This document shows positions 7,315 through 15,183 of a stretch of DNA of 31,888 nucleotides, one piece after another. The DNA lies in NCBI GenBank assembly GCA_023393475.1, contig JAEWLC010000070.1:1-31888 (forward strand). The letters are read 5' to 3'. This DNA is from Pseudomonadota bacterium (GTDB taxonomy: Bacteria > Pseudomonadota > Alphaproteobacteria > Rhizobiales > Devosiaceae). The stretch's first letter is position 1, and each line of letters starts with the position of its first letter. Under the pieces are notes generated by a model. That model ran no database searches. It saw only the letters and a list, made by a program, of their open reading frames with translations, and was not told the origin of the DNA. A program made the translations under genes and the position numbers.

Positions 7315-8502
7315 TCAATTGACCCAGAAGGGGCTCGATATGCGGATCGCCTGGTTGGCGGCGCTGACCGTGTCGTCGCCACCACTGCTGTCGGCTACAT
7401 CGGCAGTCGGCCTCAGCACTATCGACAGCCGGCCGTTCTGCGTGGCCGAGATGATGACCTCGGCCTGGCGCGGATTGAGCGCAAGCGTCGCGATGGCGGC
7501 AGAAAACCGTGCGGGGCCCGCGTCCTCGTCCTCGGAGCCTGCGCGATCGCTGGCGCCGCTGTCCTTGGGCTTGTCGGCCTGCGAGCGGGTGCCGGCGGTC
7601 TCGCCGATCTGGCTGTTGATGGCGAGAACGCGGACATTCTCGAGGATCGTGCTCGAGACCTGCCTGGATCCGACGCTCGCGGTCAGCACGACATCGACCC
7701 GATCATTGGGCAAGATGAAGCCGCCCGAGGCGGACTGGGCGCTGACGTCCACCGAAACGGCGCGCGTTCCGGGATCGAGCACCGCCGAAAGGAAGCCGCG
7801 ATCGGCGCGGGCCAACTTCACCTCGCGGATCGGCTCGCCCGGGAAGAACTCGTAGCGCGCCACGGCCCCCGACATGGTGTCGAGCGCGTCGGGCGCCGAC
7901 GCCTGGGTCACGAAATCGGAGCGCGCGGTGTCCTCGGGCCACTCGACCCACTCGATGGTCGCCGGCGTCAGGCGCTGGCCCACCACGATCGGTGTCCGCG
8001 CCACCAGCACCTGCACCTTCGGCTCCTCGATCACCTGCGTGATCGTCTGCGGCTCCACGGCGGCGACAATGGCGGGAGCCTGCGGGGCAGGCGCACCGGG
8101 TTGCTGCATGGCAAGTAAAGCCGCCGCGCCGCCAGCCACGAGGGCTACGGCAAGCAGGGCGATGTTGGTCGGCTTGAGCAGGTGGCGCCAGCGGCTCGGC
8201 TGCACGTCATCGTCTTCGCTCGCGCTGACCGAGCGCAGCACTTCGGTGCGCCAGCGGTCGATGTCGCGGCGCTGTTCGGGGGAGAGCTGCGGCAGCGGCT
8301 CGACCTCGTTGCGCCAACGTTCGGTGTTCATTTCCTCGACCACCGGCTTCGAAGCCGGCCCCTCGTCCTCGAGGATGGCGGTCGTCGGGGGCGCGGAGCG
8401 AAGAGCGCCCAGGCCGCGACGTTCGCTCGCCGAACGTGGGGTGGATCGATCCTCGGTTTCGGTCTCGTCCTTGAGGACGATCTTTTCTGTGCGCCGGAGC
8501 AA
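7315..8502 (-). CDS. cpaB: Tad/Flp pilus assembly protein CpaB (RcpC)
   Basis: The protein has a long polar N-terminal region, one transmembrane helix (NIALLAVALVAGGAAALLAM), then a SAF domain (VLVARTPIVVGQRLTPATIE). The CpaB/RcpC signature follows: DPGTRAVSVDV and GFILPNDRVDVVLT. CpaB is an inner-membrane and periplasmic component thought to support the CpaC secretin. I place the start at TTG 8502 because AGGAGG at 8508-8513 sits 5 nt upstream; a GTG at 8592 keeps the frame open but has a weak site. About 395 residues. It is the first gene of the cpaB-cpaC-lipoprotein operon. The cytoplasmic extension before the membrane helix is longer than usual for CpaB. Confidence 0.9.
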   Translation of the reverse strand: MLRRTEKIVLKDETETEDRSTPRSASERRGLGALRSAPPTTAILEDEGPASKPVVEEMNTERWRNEVEPLPQLSPEQRRDIDRWRTEVLRSVSASEDDDVQPSRWRHLLKPTNIALLAVALVAGGAAALLAMQQPGAPAPQAPAIVAAVEPQTITQVIEEPKVQVLVARTPIVVGQRLTPATIEWVEWPEDTARSDFVTQASAPDALDTMSGAVARYEFFPGEPIREVKLARADRGFLSAVLDPGTRAVSVDVSAQSASGGFILPNDRVDVVLTASVGSRQVSSTILENVRVLAINSQIGETAGTRSQADKPKDSGASDRAGSEDEDAGPARFSAAIATLALNPRQAEVIISATQNGRLSIVLRPTADVADSSGGDDTVSAANQAIRISSPFWVN

Positions 8503-8715
8503 AGGTCCCTCCTGGGAACGGATGCGAAACGAGGCACGACCGGTAGCTGACGCCAGTGAACCCCCGCCTGCATCTAAGAGCAAAAGCCTCACTGCTTCGT
8601 CCCATTTCGCACGGTGAGGTTTATCGATGGTGGCGAGGGACGGTTAACCGTTCGCTGCGCCGCCGGACTGCAGATTCATGTCGCTGGCCGCCGCTCTTCC
8701 GGCTAATGAGCGCGC

Positions 8716-9828
8716 ATGGATATCGCCACCGATCTCGAGATGTTCCTCGTCGCCCCACCGGGCCTCGAAGCACCACTATGCGCCGAGGCAGCGGAGTGCG
8801 GTTTTTCTGGCGCCACGGCCGTCGAAGGCGGCGTCACTATCAAGGGCAGTTGGCGGGACGCGTGGCGTGCCAACCTCGATCTGCGCGGGGCGAGCCGCGT
8901 GCTGGTCCGCATCGCGAGCTTCCGCGCCATGCATCTGGCGCAACTGGACAAGCGCGCCCGCAAGGTCGCCTGGAGCGAGATCCTCAGCGCCGACGTGCCC
9001 GTGCATGTTGAGGCGGTCTGCCGGCGCTCGAAGATCTACCACTCCGGCGCCGCCGCCCAACGCATCACCACGGCGATCCGGGAGGAACTCGGCGCCCCGA
9101 TTTCGGCCGAGGCCGAAGTGGTGGTCAAGGCTCGCATCGAGGATGACCTCGTCACCATCAGCATCGATAGCTCCGGCGAGATGCTGCACAAGCGCGGGCA
9201 CAAGGAGGCGGTGAACCGCGCCCCGATGCGCGAGACGCTCGCCGCGCTGTTTCTGCGCCAGGCCGGCTACGACGGGAGCGGACCGGTGTTCGATCCGATG
9301 TGTGGCTCCGGCACCTTTGCGATAGAGGCCGCCGAAATCGCCGCAGGGCTGAAGCCCGGCCGGGATCGCGCCTTCGCCTTCGAGCAACTGGCCAACTTTG
9401 ATGCGGCGGCGTGGCAGAAGATGCGGTCTGGTGGCGCCACGGTCGCGCCGGTCGCGCGCTTTTACGGCAGTGACCGCGATGCGGGCGCGGTGCGGATGGC
9501 CAAGGCGAACGCCGAACGCGCTGGGGTTGCCGCGTTCACGAGCTTTGTCGAGAGCGACATCGCCGATGTCGTGCCTCCCGAGGGGCCGCCGGGGCTCGTC
9601 GTCATCAACCCGCCCTATGGCACGCGTATCGGCGAGCGCGGTGCGATGGCTCCGCTCTACCGGACGATGGGGCGTAGCCTCTCCCGCTTCACTGGCTGGC
9701 GCGTGGCGCTGATCACGACCGAGGTAGCGCTGGCGAAGGCGACCGGGTTGCCCTTCCACGCGCCGCTGCCCAGCGTCTCGCATGGCGGTATCCGGGTCAG
9801 CCTGTTTCTGACCGACCCGCTGAAATAG
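8716..9828 (+). CDS. THUMP-domain class I SAM-dependent rRNA (guanine-N2) methyltransferase, RlmL-type
   Basis: The 370-residue protein has a THUMP RNA-binding region (about residues 55-160) followed by a Rossmann methyltransferase domain. SAM motif I is FDPMCGSGTFAIEAAE. The catalytic motif IV is VVINPPYGTRIGE, the NPPY type used for N2 or N6 amino methylation. It corresponds to the N-terminal m2G2445 23S rRNA methyltransferase half of E. coli RlmL; the RlmK half is absent. The protein is cytoplasmic. It stands alone, ending 6 bp from a convergent gene. Family assignment is strong; the exact rRNA position is inferred. Confidence 0.88.
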   Translation: MDIATDLEMFLVAPPGLEAPLCAEAAECGFSGATAVEGGVTIKGSWRDAWRANLDLRGASRVLVRIASFRAMHLAQLDKRARKVAWSEILSADVPVHVEAVCRRSKIYHSGAAAQRITTAIREELGAPISAEAEVVVKARIEDDLVTISIDSSGEMLHKRGHKEAVNRAPMRETLAALFLRQAGYDGSGPVFDPMCGSGTFAIEAAEIAAGLKPGRDRAFAFEQLANFDAAAWQKMRSGGATVAPVARFYGSDRDAGAVRMAKANAERAGVAAFTSFVESDIADVVPPEGPPGLVVINPPYGTRIGERGAMAPLYRTMGRSLSRFTGWRVALITTEVALAKATGLPFHAPLPSVSHGGIRVSLFLTDPLK

Positions 9829-9834
9829 CCGCTG

Positions 9835-10341
9835 TCACTCGCGGTAGGTCGCCTCTTCGGGGCTGCCGAACATGTCGCCCCGCGCCACCGAGGCATAGTG
9901 CTTGTCGTCGACCGGCAGATGCAGGGCGGAAAGGATCCGGCCGAAGATGTCGCCCTCCGGCTTGCCGCTGTGCTTGCGGGCCTGCTCGACCAGCAGGGAA
10001 GACGTGGAATCCAGCCTGCTCGCCATCAGATAGGCGATGCGAAAGGCGAAGTCGGCATCCTGCGACAGCGTGCTGCGCGCGTCGGCAAAAACGCGGACCA
10101 CGCTCGGCCTCGTCGCCTTGACCGTTGCGCTCGTCGGAGTGCCGAGCACGACCGACATCTCGCCCACCACCGAAAAGGGCTGCGAGACCTTGGCGATATC
10201 GACGCCATCGCGCACCACCCCGAGCTCCCCTTCCTCGAGCACGAACAGCGTGCCGCCGGGCTCGCCCTGCTTGATCAGTACCTCGCCGGGCGCCAGGCGT
10301 AGGGTCGAATAGGACGCGGCAGACGATACGGGGCTCGACAT
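9835..10341 (-). CDS. stand-alone cyclic-nucleotide-binding-domain protein (copy 2)
   Basis: A single cNMP-binding barrel of 168 residues with no HTH: LRLAPGEVLIKQGEPGGTLFV, EEGELGVVRDGV, and the cassette VGEMSVVLGTPTSATVKA. The cassette keeps GE but has threonine where ligand-binding family members have arginine. The helical tail ASRLDSTSSLLVEQARK aligns with the tails of the other two copies. ATG 10341 is used; a GTG two codons upstream is also possible. It is divergent from copy 3 (10556) across a 214-bp gap that probably holds both promoters. The ligand and role are unknown. Confidence 0.82.
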   Translation of the reverse strand: MSSPVSSAASYSTLRLAPGEVLIKQGEPGGTLFVLEEGELGVVRDGVDIAKVSQPFSVVGEMSVVLGTPTSATVKATRPSVVRVFADARSTLSQDADFAFRIAYLMASRLDSTSSLLVEQARKHSGKPEGDIFGRILSALHLPVDDKHYASVARGDMFGSPEEATYRE

Positions 10342-10555
10342 GGTCACCTGGGGCTCCGGGCAGTTTTGCGCGCGAAACCTAGCCCGTTGCGATGGCCAAG
10401 AGAAGGGGCGAACAAGTAGATGCAGGCATCAATACTGGCGCGATCCCGGATGCACGCATGAGAGCCCTGCGTCAGCCAAGCATACGCGGCGGCTTCGCAT
10501 TGCAGCCAAGCTCGGTTACCATCCCCCTGTCGGCGTTCCGGGCGGGAGTGTGCGA
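10342..10555. other. intergenic region between divergent cNMP-fold genes
   Basis: This 214-bp gap separates the 5' ends of two paralogous cNMP-fold genes and should contain both promoters. I find no convincing sigma70 pair, no strong dyad and no additional gene in it. Confidence 0.4.
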
Positions 10556-10990
10556 GTGACGGATCAGGATTGGCTGCGGTTCGATTTCTTTCCGGCCGGC
10601 AGCGAGCTCATCGTCCAGGGCGGTAACGCCGGCGGCAGCCTGATGGTGCTGAGGGAGGGCGAGGTCGAGGTCATCCGCGACGGCAAGTTCGTCTCCACCA
10701 TCAAGCAACCCGGCGCCATTTTTGGCGAGATGAGCGTGCTGCTGGAACGGCCCCACTCGGCAACGGTGCGCGCCGTCACCGACGTGCAGCTCTATGTCAT
10801 CGACGATGCCCTGCGCGTGCTCGAGGCGCATCCGGCATGGCTCCTGCAGATCGCGCGGCTCCTCGCCCAGCGCGTCAACGCGACGACGGCGCAGCTCGTC
10901 GCCCTCAAGAGCAGGGATGGCGGCGACGACGACGATGTACTCGTGCTGCCGACCAACGTCTTTTCCAGCTGGGCCGACCCGCAGATATGA
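10556..10990 (+). CDS. stand-alone cyclic-nucleotide-binding-domain protein (copy 3)
   Basis: A 144-residue protein starting at GTG 10556, with GGGCGGGAG just upstream; an earlier in-frame start would add an unconserved leader. The cNMP fold is seen as FFPAGSELIVQGGNAGGSL, REGEVEVIRDGKF and FGEMSVLLERPHSATVRA. The family arginine is again histidine (HSATV). The tail ARLLAQRVNATTAQLVALKSR matches copies 1 and 2, then a short acidic run (GGDDDDV) precedes the C-terminus. There is no HTH. Its stop overlaps the ATG of the SelW-like gene, so the two are translationally coupled and may work together. Confidence 0.83.
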   Translation: MTDQDWLRFDFFPAGSELIVQGGNAGGSLMVLREGEVEVIRDGKFVSTIKQPGAIFGEMSVLLERPHSATVRAVTDVQLYVIDDALRVLEAHPAWLLQIARLLAQRVNATTAQLVALKSRDGGDDDDVLVLPTNVFSSWADPQI

Positions 10991-11298
10991 CAGACAAGCC
11001 GAAACTCCGGATCACCTACTGCACCCAGTGCAACTGGCTGCTGCGCGCCGCCTGGATGGGACAGGAAGTGCTCTCGACCTTCAGCCTCGAAATGGGCGAA
11101 GTGAGCCTCGTTCCGGGCACCGGCGGGATCTTCGAAATCCATCTCGATGGCGAGCTGGTGTGGGAGCGCAAGCGCGATGGCGGCTTCCCCGATGCCAAGC
11201 AGATCAAGCAGCTGGTGCGCGACAGGATTGATCCCGGCCGCGATCTCGGCCACATCGATCATCCAAAGGGCCCTGCCGTGAAGCACGGCCATTCCTGA
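10987..11298 (+). CDS. SelT/SelW/SelH-family (Rdx) thioredoxin-like protein
   Basis: A 103-residue member of the Rdx family. The redox motif YCTQCNW gives CxxC at residues 12 and 15. The rest of the fold is visible as RAAWMGQEVLSTF, LVPGTGGIFEIHLDGELVW, and the conserved RKRDGGFPDAKQIKQLVRDRI. Both redox residues are encoded by cysteine codons, so this is not a selenoprotein. Members are thought to be small cytoplasmic thiol oxidoreductases of unknown substrate. The start overlaps the upstream cNMP-fold gene stop as ATGA. Confidence 0.88.
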   Translation: MTDKPKLRITYCTQCNWLLRAAWMGQEVLSTFSLEMGEVSLVPGTGGIFEIHLDGELVWERKRDGGFPDAKQIKQLVRDRIDPGRDLGHIDHPKGPAVKHGHS

Positions 11299-11432
11299 TC
11301 AGGGTCACAACGCCACAAGCCGTTTCCCAGAATCTGGTTGAGGGCGCGAGACCTTAGCGGATATTGTCGCCGCCATGCCGGCAGGGGTGACAAGCGCCGG
11401 CGCGAAATCATCTTCCGGGAGAACGCCGCCTC

Positions 11433-12230
11433 ATGAAATCCGTGCTGACCTACATCGCCGCGCCGCTCGTGGTGCTCGGCCTCGCGCTGCCTGCCCATGC
11501 GCAGGACCTGCCGGATCTCGGCGGCCGCACCATCAAGGCCGTGACCGAGAACGCCTATTACCCGCTCAACTTCGCCGACAAGACCGGCGCCGGCATCGGC
11601 CTCGAATACGACGTGATCAACGAGGTAGCCAAGCGCCTAAATGCCAAGGTCGAATGGGACCTCTCGGCCTGGGACGTGATGATCGAGGCCGTTCGCACCG
11701 GCCAGTTCGACATCGGCGCCGACGGCATCACCATCAACGAAGAGCGCGAAGCCCAGATCGACTTCACGCAGCCCTTCATCACCGTCGAGCAGTATTTCCT
11801 CGTCCGCGCCGACGAGAGCCGCATCACCGGGGTCCAGAGCTTTGCCGACGACACAACCCTGCTGTTCGGCGCCCAGCCCGGCACCTCGGCCTTCTACACC
11901 GCCATCTACGACGTGCTCGACGGCGACGAAGCCAATCCTCGCGTAAAGCTGTTCGATACCTTCGGCGCCTCGGTCGCGGCGCTGAAGACCGGCGACGTCG
12001 ATGCCGTGATTGCCGACCAGTCGGCTGCGGCCGGCTATATCGGCGCCGATCCGGGCGCCTTCAAGCAGGTGGGCGAGCCGATCAAGTCCGAGCCGCTCGG
12101 CTTCATCCTCACTCCCGGTTCCGACCTCGTGGCCCCGTTCAACGCCGCCCTCGAGCAGATGCGCGCCGACGGCACGCTCGATGCGCTGATCAAGAAGTGG
12201 TTCTTCGAGTACGGCGAGCAGAACTCGTAA
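11433..12230 (+). CDS. polar amino acid ABC transporter substrate-binding protein
   Basis: A 265-residue family-3 solute-binding protein. Signal peptide MKSVLTYIAAPLVVLGLALPAHA is followed by the mature start QDLPD. Typical segments are AYYPLNF, GIGLEYDVINEVAKRLNAKVEW, GQFDIGADGITINEERE and DFTQPFITVEQYFLV, with a C-terminal ALIKKWF. It delivers a polar amino acid or similar compound to an inner-membrane permease. The ATG has GGGAGAA upstream. The permease gene follows after a 42-bp gap containing a strong stem-loop, the usual arrangement for making more binding protein than permease. Substrate unknown. Confidence 0.92.
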   Translation: MKSVLTYIAAPLVVLGLALPAHAQDLPDLGGRTIKAVTENAYYPLNFADKTGAGIGLEYDVINEVAKRLNAKVEWDLSAWDVMIEAVRTGQFDIGADGITINEEREAQIDFTQPFITVEQYFLVRADESRITGVQSFADDTTLLFGAQPGTSAFYTAIYDVLDGDEANPRVKLFDTFGASVAALKTGDVDAVIADQSAAAGYIGADPGAFKQVGEPIKSEPLGFILTPGSDLVAPFNAALEQMRADGTLDALIKKWFFEYGEQNS

Positions 12231-12239
12231 GGTCCTGAC

Positions 12240-12265
12240 GGGGCGCGCGGCAATCCGCGCGTCCC
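12240..12265 (+). promoter_or_regulatory. intercistronic stem-loop after the binding-protein gene
   Basis: GGGGCGCGCGG (12240-12250) pairs with CCGCGCGTCCC (12255-12265) through 11 bp, including one G-T pair, with a 4-nt CAAT loop. No U-run follows. It probably blocks 3' exonucleases or partly attenuates transcription, lowering permease relative to binding protein. Confidence 0.6.
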
Positions 12266-12272
12266 ACTTCCG

Positions 12273-13091
12273 ATGCCGCCCTCCTCCTCTCCCCGCAATT
12301 CCATCGCCCGCTTCCCGTGGTGGCTCCTCGCCATCGCGCTGATCGGGGTCGTCACGCTGTGGGCCATCGTCACCGACGAGGGCTATGCCGAGATCTTCGA
12401 CGTCCTCCGCAAGGGCGTGGTGACAACGCTGTGGGTGACGTTCGTCTCGTTTGCGCTGGCGAGCTTGCTCGGCCTCGTCGTCGCCCTCGCCCGCACGTCC
12501 GGCAATCCGTGGCTCAGCCAGATCGCCACCTTCTACACCGAGATCATCCGCGGCATCCCGATGCTGGTGGCGCTGTTCTACGTCGCCTTCGTCGGTGCCC
12601 CGGCAATGGTGGTTGCGGCCAACTGGGTGCTGACGCCGCTGATCCAGTCGGGCTTCATAGACCCGCTGACGGTGCGCAACTTCGATTTCACCTGGCGCGC
12701 CATCGTCGCACTCACGGTCTGCTATTCCGCCTTCATCGCCGAAATCTTCCGTGCCGGCATCGAGGCGGTGGATCGAGGCCAGGTCGAGGCCGCGCACTCG
12801 CTCGGGCTCCGCCGCTGGCACACTTTCCGCCTCATCGTCGCGCCGCAGGCGCTGCGCACCATCCTGCCGCCGCTCGGCAACGACTTCGTCTCGATGATCA
12901 AGGACTCGGCACTCGTCTCGGCGCTCGGCGTGCAGGACATCACCCAGCTCGGCAAGGTCTACTCGTCCTCGACCTTCAAGTTCTTCGAGACCTATAACGT
13001 CGTCGCCTTCCTCTACCTCACCATGACCATCTCGCTGTCGCTGTTCGTGCGCTGGCTCGAGCAGCGGCTCAAACAATCCGACATGCGCTAG
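12273..13091 (+). CDS. polar amino acid ABC transporter permease (HisM/GlnP type)
   Basis: A 272-residue inner-membrane protein with several hydrophobic helices, the first being WWLLAIALIGVVTLWAIV. The BPD_transp_1 region starts at GVVTTLWVTFVSFALAS. The cytoplasmic EAA-like loop that contacts the ATPase reads AAHSLGLRRWHTFRLIVAPQ, followed by LPPLGNDFVSMIKDSALVSA, typical of polar amino acid permeases. It is cotranscribed with the binding-protein gene. No ATP-binding subunit gene is found here, so the ATPase must be encoded elsewhere or shared. Confidence 0.92.
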   Translation: MPPSSSPRNSIARFPWWLLAIALIGVVTLWAIVTDEGYAEIFDVLRKGVVTTLWVTFVSFALASLLGLVVALARTSGNPWLSQIATFYTEIIRGIPMLVALFYVAFVGAPAMVVAANWVLTPLIQSGFIDPLTVRNFDFTWRAIVALTVCYSAFIAEIFRAGIEAVDRGQVEAAHSLGLRRWHTFRLIVAPQALRTILPPLGNDFVSMIKDSALVSALGVQDITQLGKVYSSSTFKFFETYNVVAFLYLTMTISLSLFVRWLEQRLKQSDMR

Positions 13092-13157
13092 TTGCAGCGG
13101 GGCCGTAAGGTCCCCACATCACCGCCGTTCGCAACGCCAACCCGGGATTCCGACCTG

Positions 13158-13700
13158 ATGTTCAAGCGCCTCGCCTCCCTCGGCCTCGCCCTCGCGCTCA
13201 CCGGCGTCCTCGCGGCGTGCGGTAACAACAACGGCACCAGCGTCGGCAGCGTCGGCGTCGACTGGACCGGCAATGACATCAGTGTCGAAGCCGTGGCCGA
13301 TCCGCAGGTGAAGGGCGTCGTCTGCCACGTCGCCTATTTCAACCGCTCTCTGATCGACCGGCTGCAGCAGGGCAACTGGTTCGAGGACCCGTCCTATTCG
13401 GCCGTCGATTGCGCTGCGTCGGGCCCGATCACCGTCGGCAAGATCAACACCAACAAGGGCGGCGAGGAGATCTTCCAGCAGTCCCGTTCGCTGATCTGGA
13501 AGAGCCTGCGCGTCTCGCGCATCTACGACGCGGAGAACAATTCGCTCGTTTATCTCGCCCATGCCCGCGAACTGCAGCAGGGCTCGGGCAAGATGAGCCT
13601 GTCGGTGGTGCCACTCACCGGCCTCGACGTCACCTGGACCAACGGTGCCCCGGCCGGCGCGCAGCCGGCACCGGCAGGGACGGCCGCCGGCGGCATCTAG
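13158..13700 (+). CDS. creA: CreA family lipoprotein
   Basis: A 180-residue exported protein. The signal MFKRLASLGLALALTGVLAAC ends in a lipobox with the Cys at residue 21, so this homologue is lipidated, whereas E. coli CreA has an ordinary signal peptide. The CreA core is seen as VEAVADPQVKGVVCHVAYF, the second Cys in AVDCAASGPI, then SRSLIWKSLRVSRIYDAENN and LVYLAHARELQQGSGK. A Pro/Ala-rich tail follows. The CreA function is not known. ATG 13158 is chosen because it begins the signal peptide; the frame is open further upstream. Confidence 0.9.
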   Translation: MFKRLASLGLALALTGVLAACGNNNGTSVGSVGVDWTGNDISVEAVADPQVKGVVCHVAYFNRSLIDRLQQGNWFEDPSYSAVDCAASGPITVGKINTNKGGEEIFQQSRSLIWKSLRVSRIYDAENNSLVYLAHARELQQGSGKMSLSVVPLTGLDVTWTNGAPAGAQPAPAGTAAGGI

Positions 13701-13739
13701 TCGGCGCAATACCGATCAAACGCGACCGATCGCGGCAAG

Positions 13740-13761
13740 GGGGCAGCAATGTGGCTGCCCC
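13740..13761 (+). terminator. stem-loop downstream of creA
   Basis: GGGGCAGC (13740-13747) and GCTGCCCC (13754-13761) form a perfect 8-bp stem with a 6-nt loop, 40 bp after the creA stop. No T-run follows, so it is a weak terminator or an mRNA 3' end structure. Confidence 0.4.
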
Positions 13762-13800
13762 AAGCATCCGCTTTGGGCCAATTCGCCCGGGAGATCGTCC

Positions 13801-13989
13801 ATGTCGCAAGCGCTTGAGATGCTCCAGCAGAATGCTGCCGTGCTTTTCGCCTATGTCGTGATCATCGTCGCGATGTTCCTCATCGCCCGCATCGCCCGGC
13901 TGAGCCAGGGCATGTCGCTGGCTGTGGCGCTGACCCCGATGGCCTATGCCGTCGCGCTCCAGAACGGGCTTGCGCTCGGCGTCATCTAG
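13801..13989 (+). CDS. small two-helix membrane protein, function unknown
   Basis: A 62-residue protein with a hydrophobic helix (VLFAYVVIIVAMFLIARIA) and a second weaker one (SLAVALTPMAYAVALQNGLAL). The ATG at 13801 has GGGAGA 7-8 nt upstream. No family is recognised. It lies between creA and the peroxiredoxin gene on the same strand and appears to be its own short unit. Codon use matches the neighbouring backbone genes. Confidence 0.55.
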   Translation: MSQALEMLQQNAAVLFAYVVIIVAMFLIARIARLSQGMSLAVALTPMAYAVALQNGLALGVI

Positions 13990-14167
13990 CCCGCCTCGTT
14001 ATCGCTTCGCGGCACTCCGCAAGATCGCGCAAGCAGTTGCTTCGCCTTGACGGCAAAGCACAAAAAGTTTTCCTGCCATGCTGTCGCAATCGCTGCTCCG
14101 GCAGTCGATATTGTGCATCCAGGCGCTTAGCGCCGCGAGCGGCAACGACCGCAACAAGGAGTTCATC

Positions 14168-14803
14168 ATGGCAATTCTCATCGGCGACGTCGCGCCCGAT
14201 TTCGAGGCGGAGACCACCGAAGGCCGCATCAAGTTCCACGACTACATCGACGGTAGCTGGGCGGTCCTGTTCTCGCACCCCAAGAATTTCACACCCGTCT
14301 GCACCACCGAGCTCGGCTACACCGCCAAGCTGAAGCCCGAATTCGACAAGCGCGGCGTGAAGGTGCTCGGCCTTTCCGTCGACAAGCTCGAGAACCATGC
14401 CGGCTGGGCCGCCGACATTGCCGAGACCCAGGGCGCCACGCTCAACTTCCCGCTGATTTCCGATCCGGCCGGTGACGTGGCGCGCCAGTATGACATGATC
14501 CACCCGAATGCCGACAACTCGCTGACCGTGCGGTCGGTATTCGTCGTCGGGCCGGACAAGAAGGTGAAACTCAAGATCGAGTACCCGGCTTCGACCGGTC
14601 GCAACTTCGACGAGATCCTGCGCGTCATCGACAGCCTGCAGCTGACGGCCAAGCACCAGGTGGCGACGCCGGTGAACTGGAAGACCGGCGAGGACGTGAT
14701 CATCGTTCCGGCCGTCTCCGACGAGGCCGCCCGCGAGAAGTACCCGGAGGGCTGGAAGACGCTGAAGCCCTATCTCCGCATTGTGCCGCAGCCGCGCGCC
14801 TAA
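14168..14803 (+). CDS. 1-Cys peroxiredoxin (Prx6 type)
   Basis: A 211-residue thiol peroxidase that reduces hydrogen peroxide and organic hydroperoxides in the cytoplasm. The peroxidatic motif is HPKNFTPVCTTELG with the catalytic Cys at residue 45 in the PxxxTxxC pattern. The downstream segment SVDKLENHAGW, the arginine-containing DNSLTVRSVFVVGPDKKVKL, and the long C-terminal arm (TPVNWKTGEDVIIVP, then EKYPEGWKTLKPYLR) are diagnostic of Prx6. There is no second resolving Cys in the typical 2-Cys position. AAGGAG precedes the ATG at 14168. The gene is monocistronic and ends in an intrinsic terminator. Confidence 0.94.
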   Translation: MAILIGDVAPDFEAETTEGRIKFHDYIDGSWAVLFSHPKNFTPVCTTELGYTAKLKPEFDKRGVKVLGLSVDKLENHAGWAADIAETQGATLNFPLISDPAGDVARQYDMIHPNADNSLTVRSVFVVGPDKKVKLKIEYPASTGRNFDEILRVIDSLQLTAKHQVATPVNWKTGEDVIIVPAVSDEAAREKYPEGWKTLKPYLRIVPQPRA

Positions 14804-14826
14804 TTCAGCGGTCCGACCAGATGCAG

Positions 14827-14856
14827 CAGGCGGTCCGAAGGGGCCGCCTGTTTCGT
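14827..14856 (+). terminator. Rho-independent terminator of the peroxiredoxin gene
   Basis: CAGGCGGTCC (14827-14836) pairs with GGGCCGCCTG (14841-14850) over 10 bp with one G-T pair and a GAAG tetraloop. A T-rich tail (TTTCGT) follows. It begins 23 bp after the peroxiredoxin stop. Confidence 0.85.
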
Positions 14857-15117
14857 TCAGGGGTTGCCGCGCAGCGACCGATCGATCGAGCCGAGCAGCA
14901 GCAGCATGCGGCCAAGCCCCATCAGCACGAGCCCGCCGATGAACGGGACCGCCGCCCAGTGGAGGGCCTGCACGAGATCGGTGATGGCGCCGAGAGGGCC
15001 GGCCGTATCGAGACCGGCAGTGAAGTTCTGGATCAGCGCCGGCGCGGCGAAGCCAACCATCACCAGTGTCGCCAGCGCCGCTATCAATCCGGCGATGTAA
15101 AGCAATCCCGCAACCAT
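14857..15117 (-). CDS. small membrane protein, function unknown
   Basis: An 86-residue protein with three hydrophobic stretches: AGLLYIAGLIAALATLVMVGFA, ALHWAAVPFIGGLVLMG, and LGRMLLLLG. ATG 15117 is chosen because a G-rich Shine-Dalgarno stretch lies just upstream; a TTG at 15135 is in frame. A possible promoter is at 15149-15177 on this strand. The 3' end abuts the terminator of the convergent peroxiredoxin gene. No family is recognised. Confidence 0.55.
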   Translation of the reverse strand: MVAGLLYIAGLIAALATLVMVGFAAPALIQNFTAGLDTAGPLGAITDLVQALHWAAVPFIGGLVLMGLGRMLLLLGSIDRSLRGNP

Positions 15118-15148
15118 GCCCGCCCCCTCCCTCAAGTGGTTGACAGAA

Positions 15149-15177
15149 GGTTAAGGACCGGCGGCGAAGGAAGTCAA
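15149..15177 (-). promoter_or_regulatory. candidate sigma70 promoter for the small membrane protein gene
   Basis: On the reverse strand a consensus-like -35 TTGACT (15172-15177) is followed after 17 nt by a weak -10 TTAACC (15149-15154). It is just upstream of the 15117 start. The -35 is good and the -10 poor. Confidence 0.3.
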
Positions 15178-15183
15178 CGCAGC

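Noticed and set aside
10987..11298. Possible selenoprotein (SelW family)
   Set aside because: Both positions of the CxxC motif use cysteine codons and no in-frame TGA occurs inside the gene.
11637..13076. 479-codon reverse frame opposite the ABC transporter genes
   Set aside because: Antisense shadow; low-complexity Asp/Glu/Arg composition and no recognisable domain.
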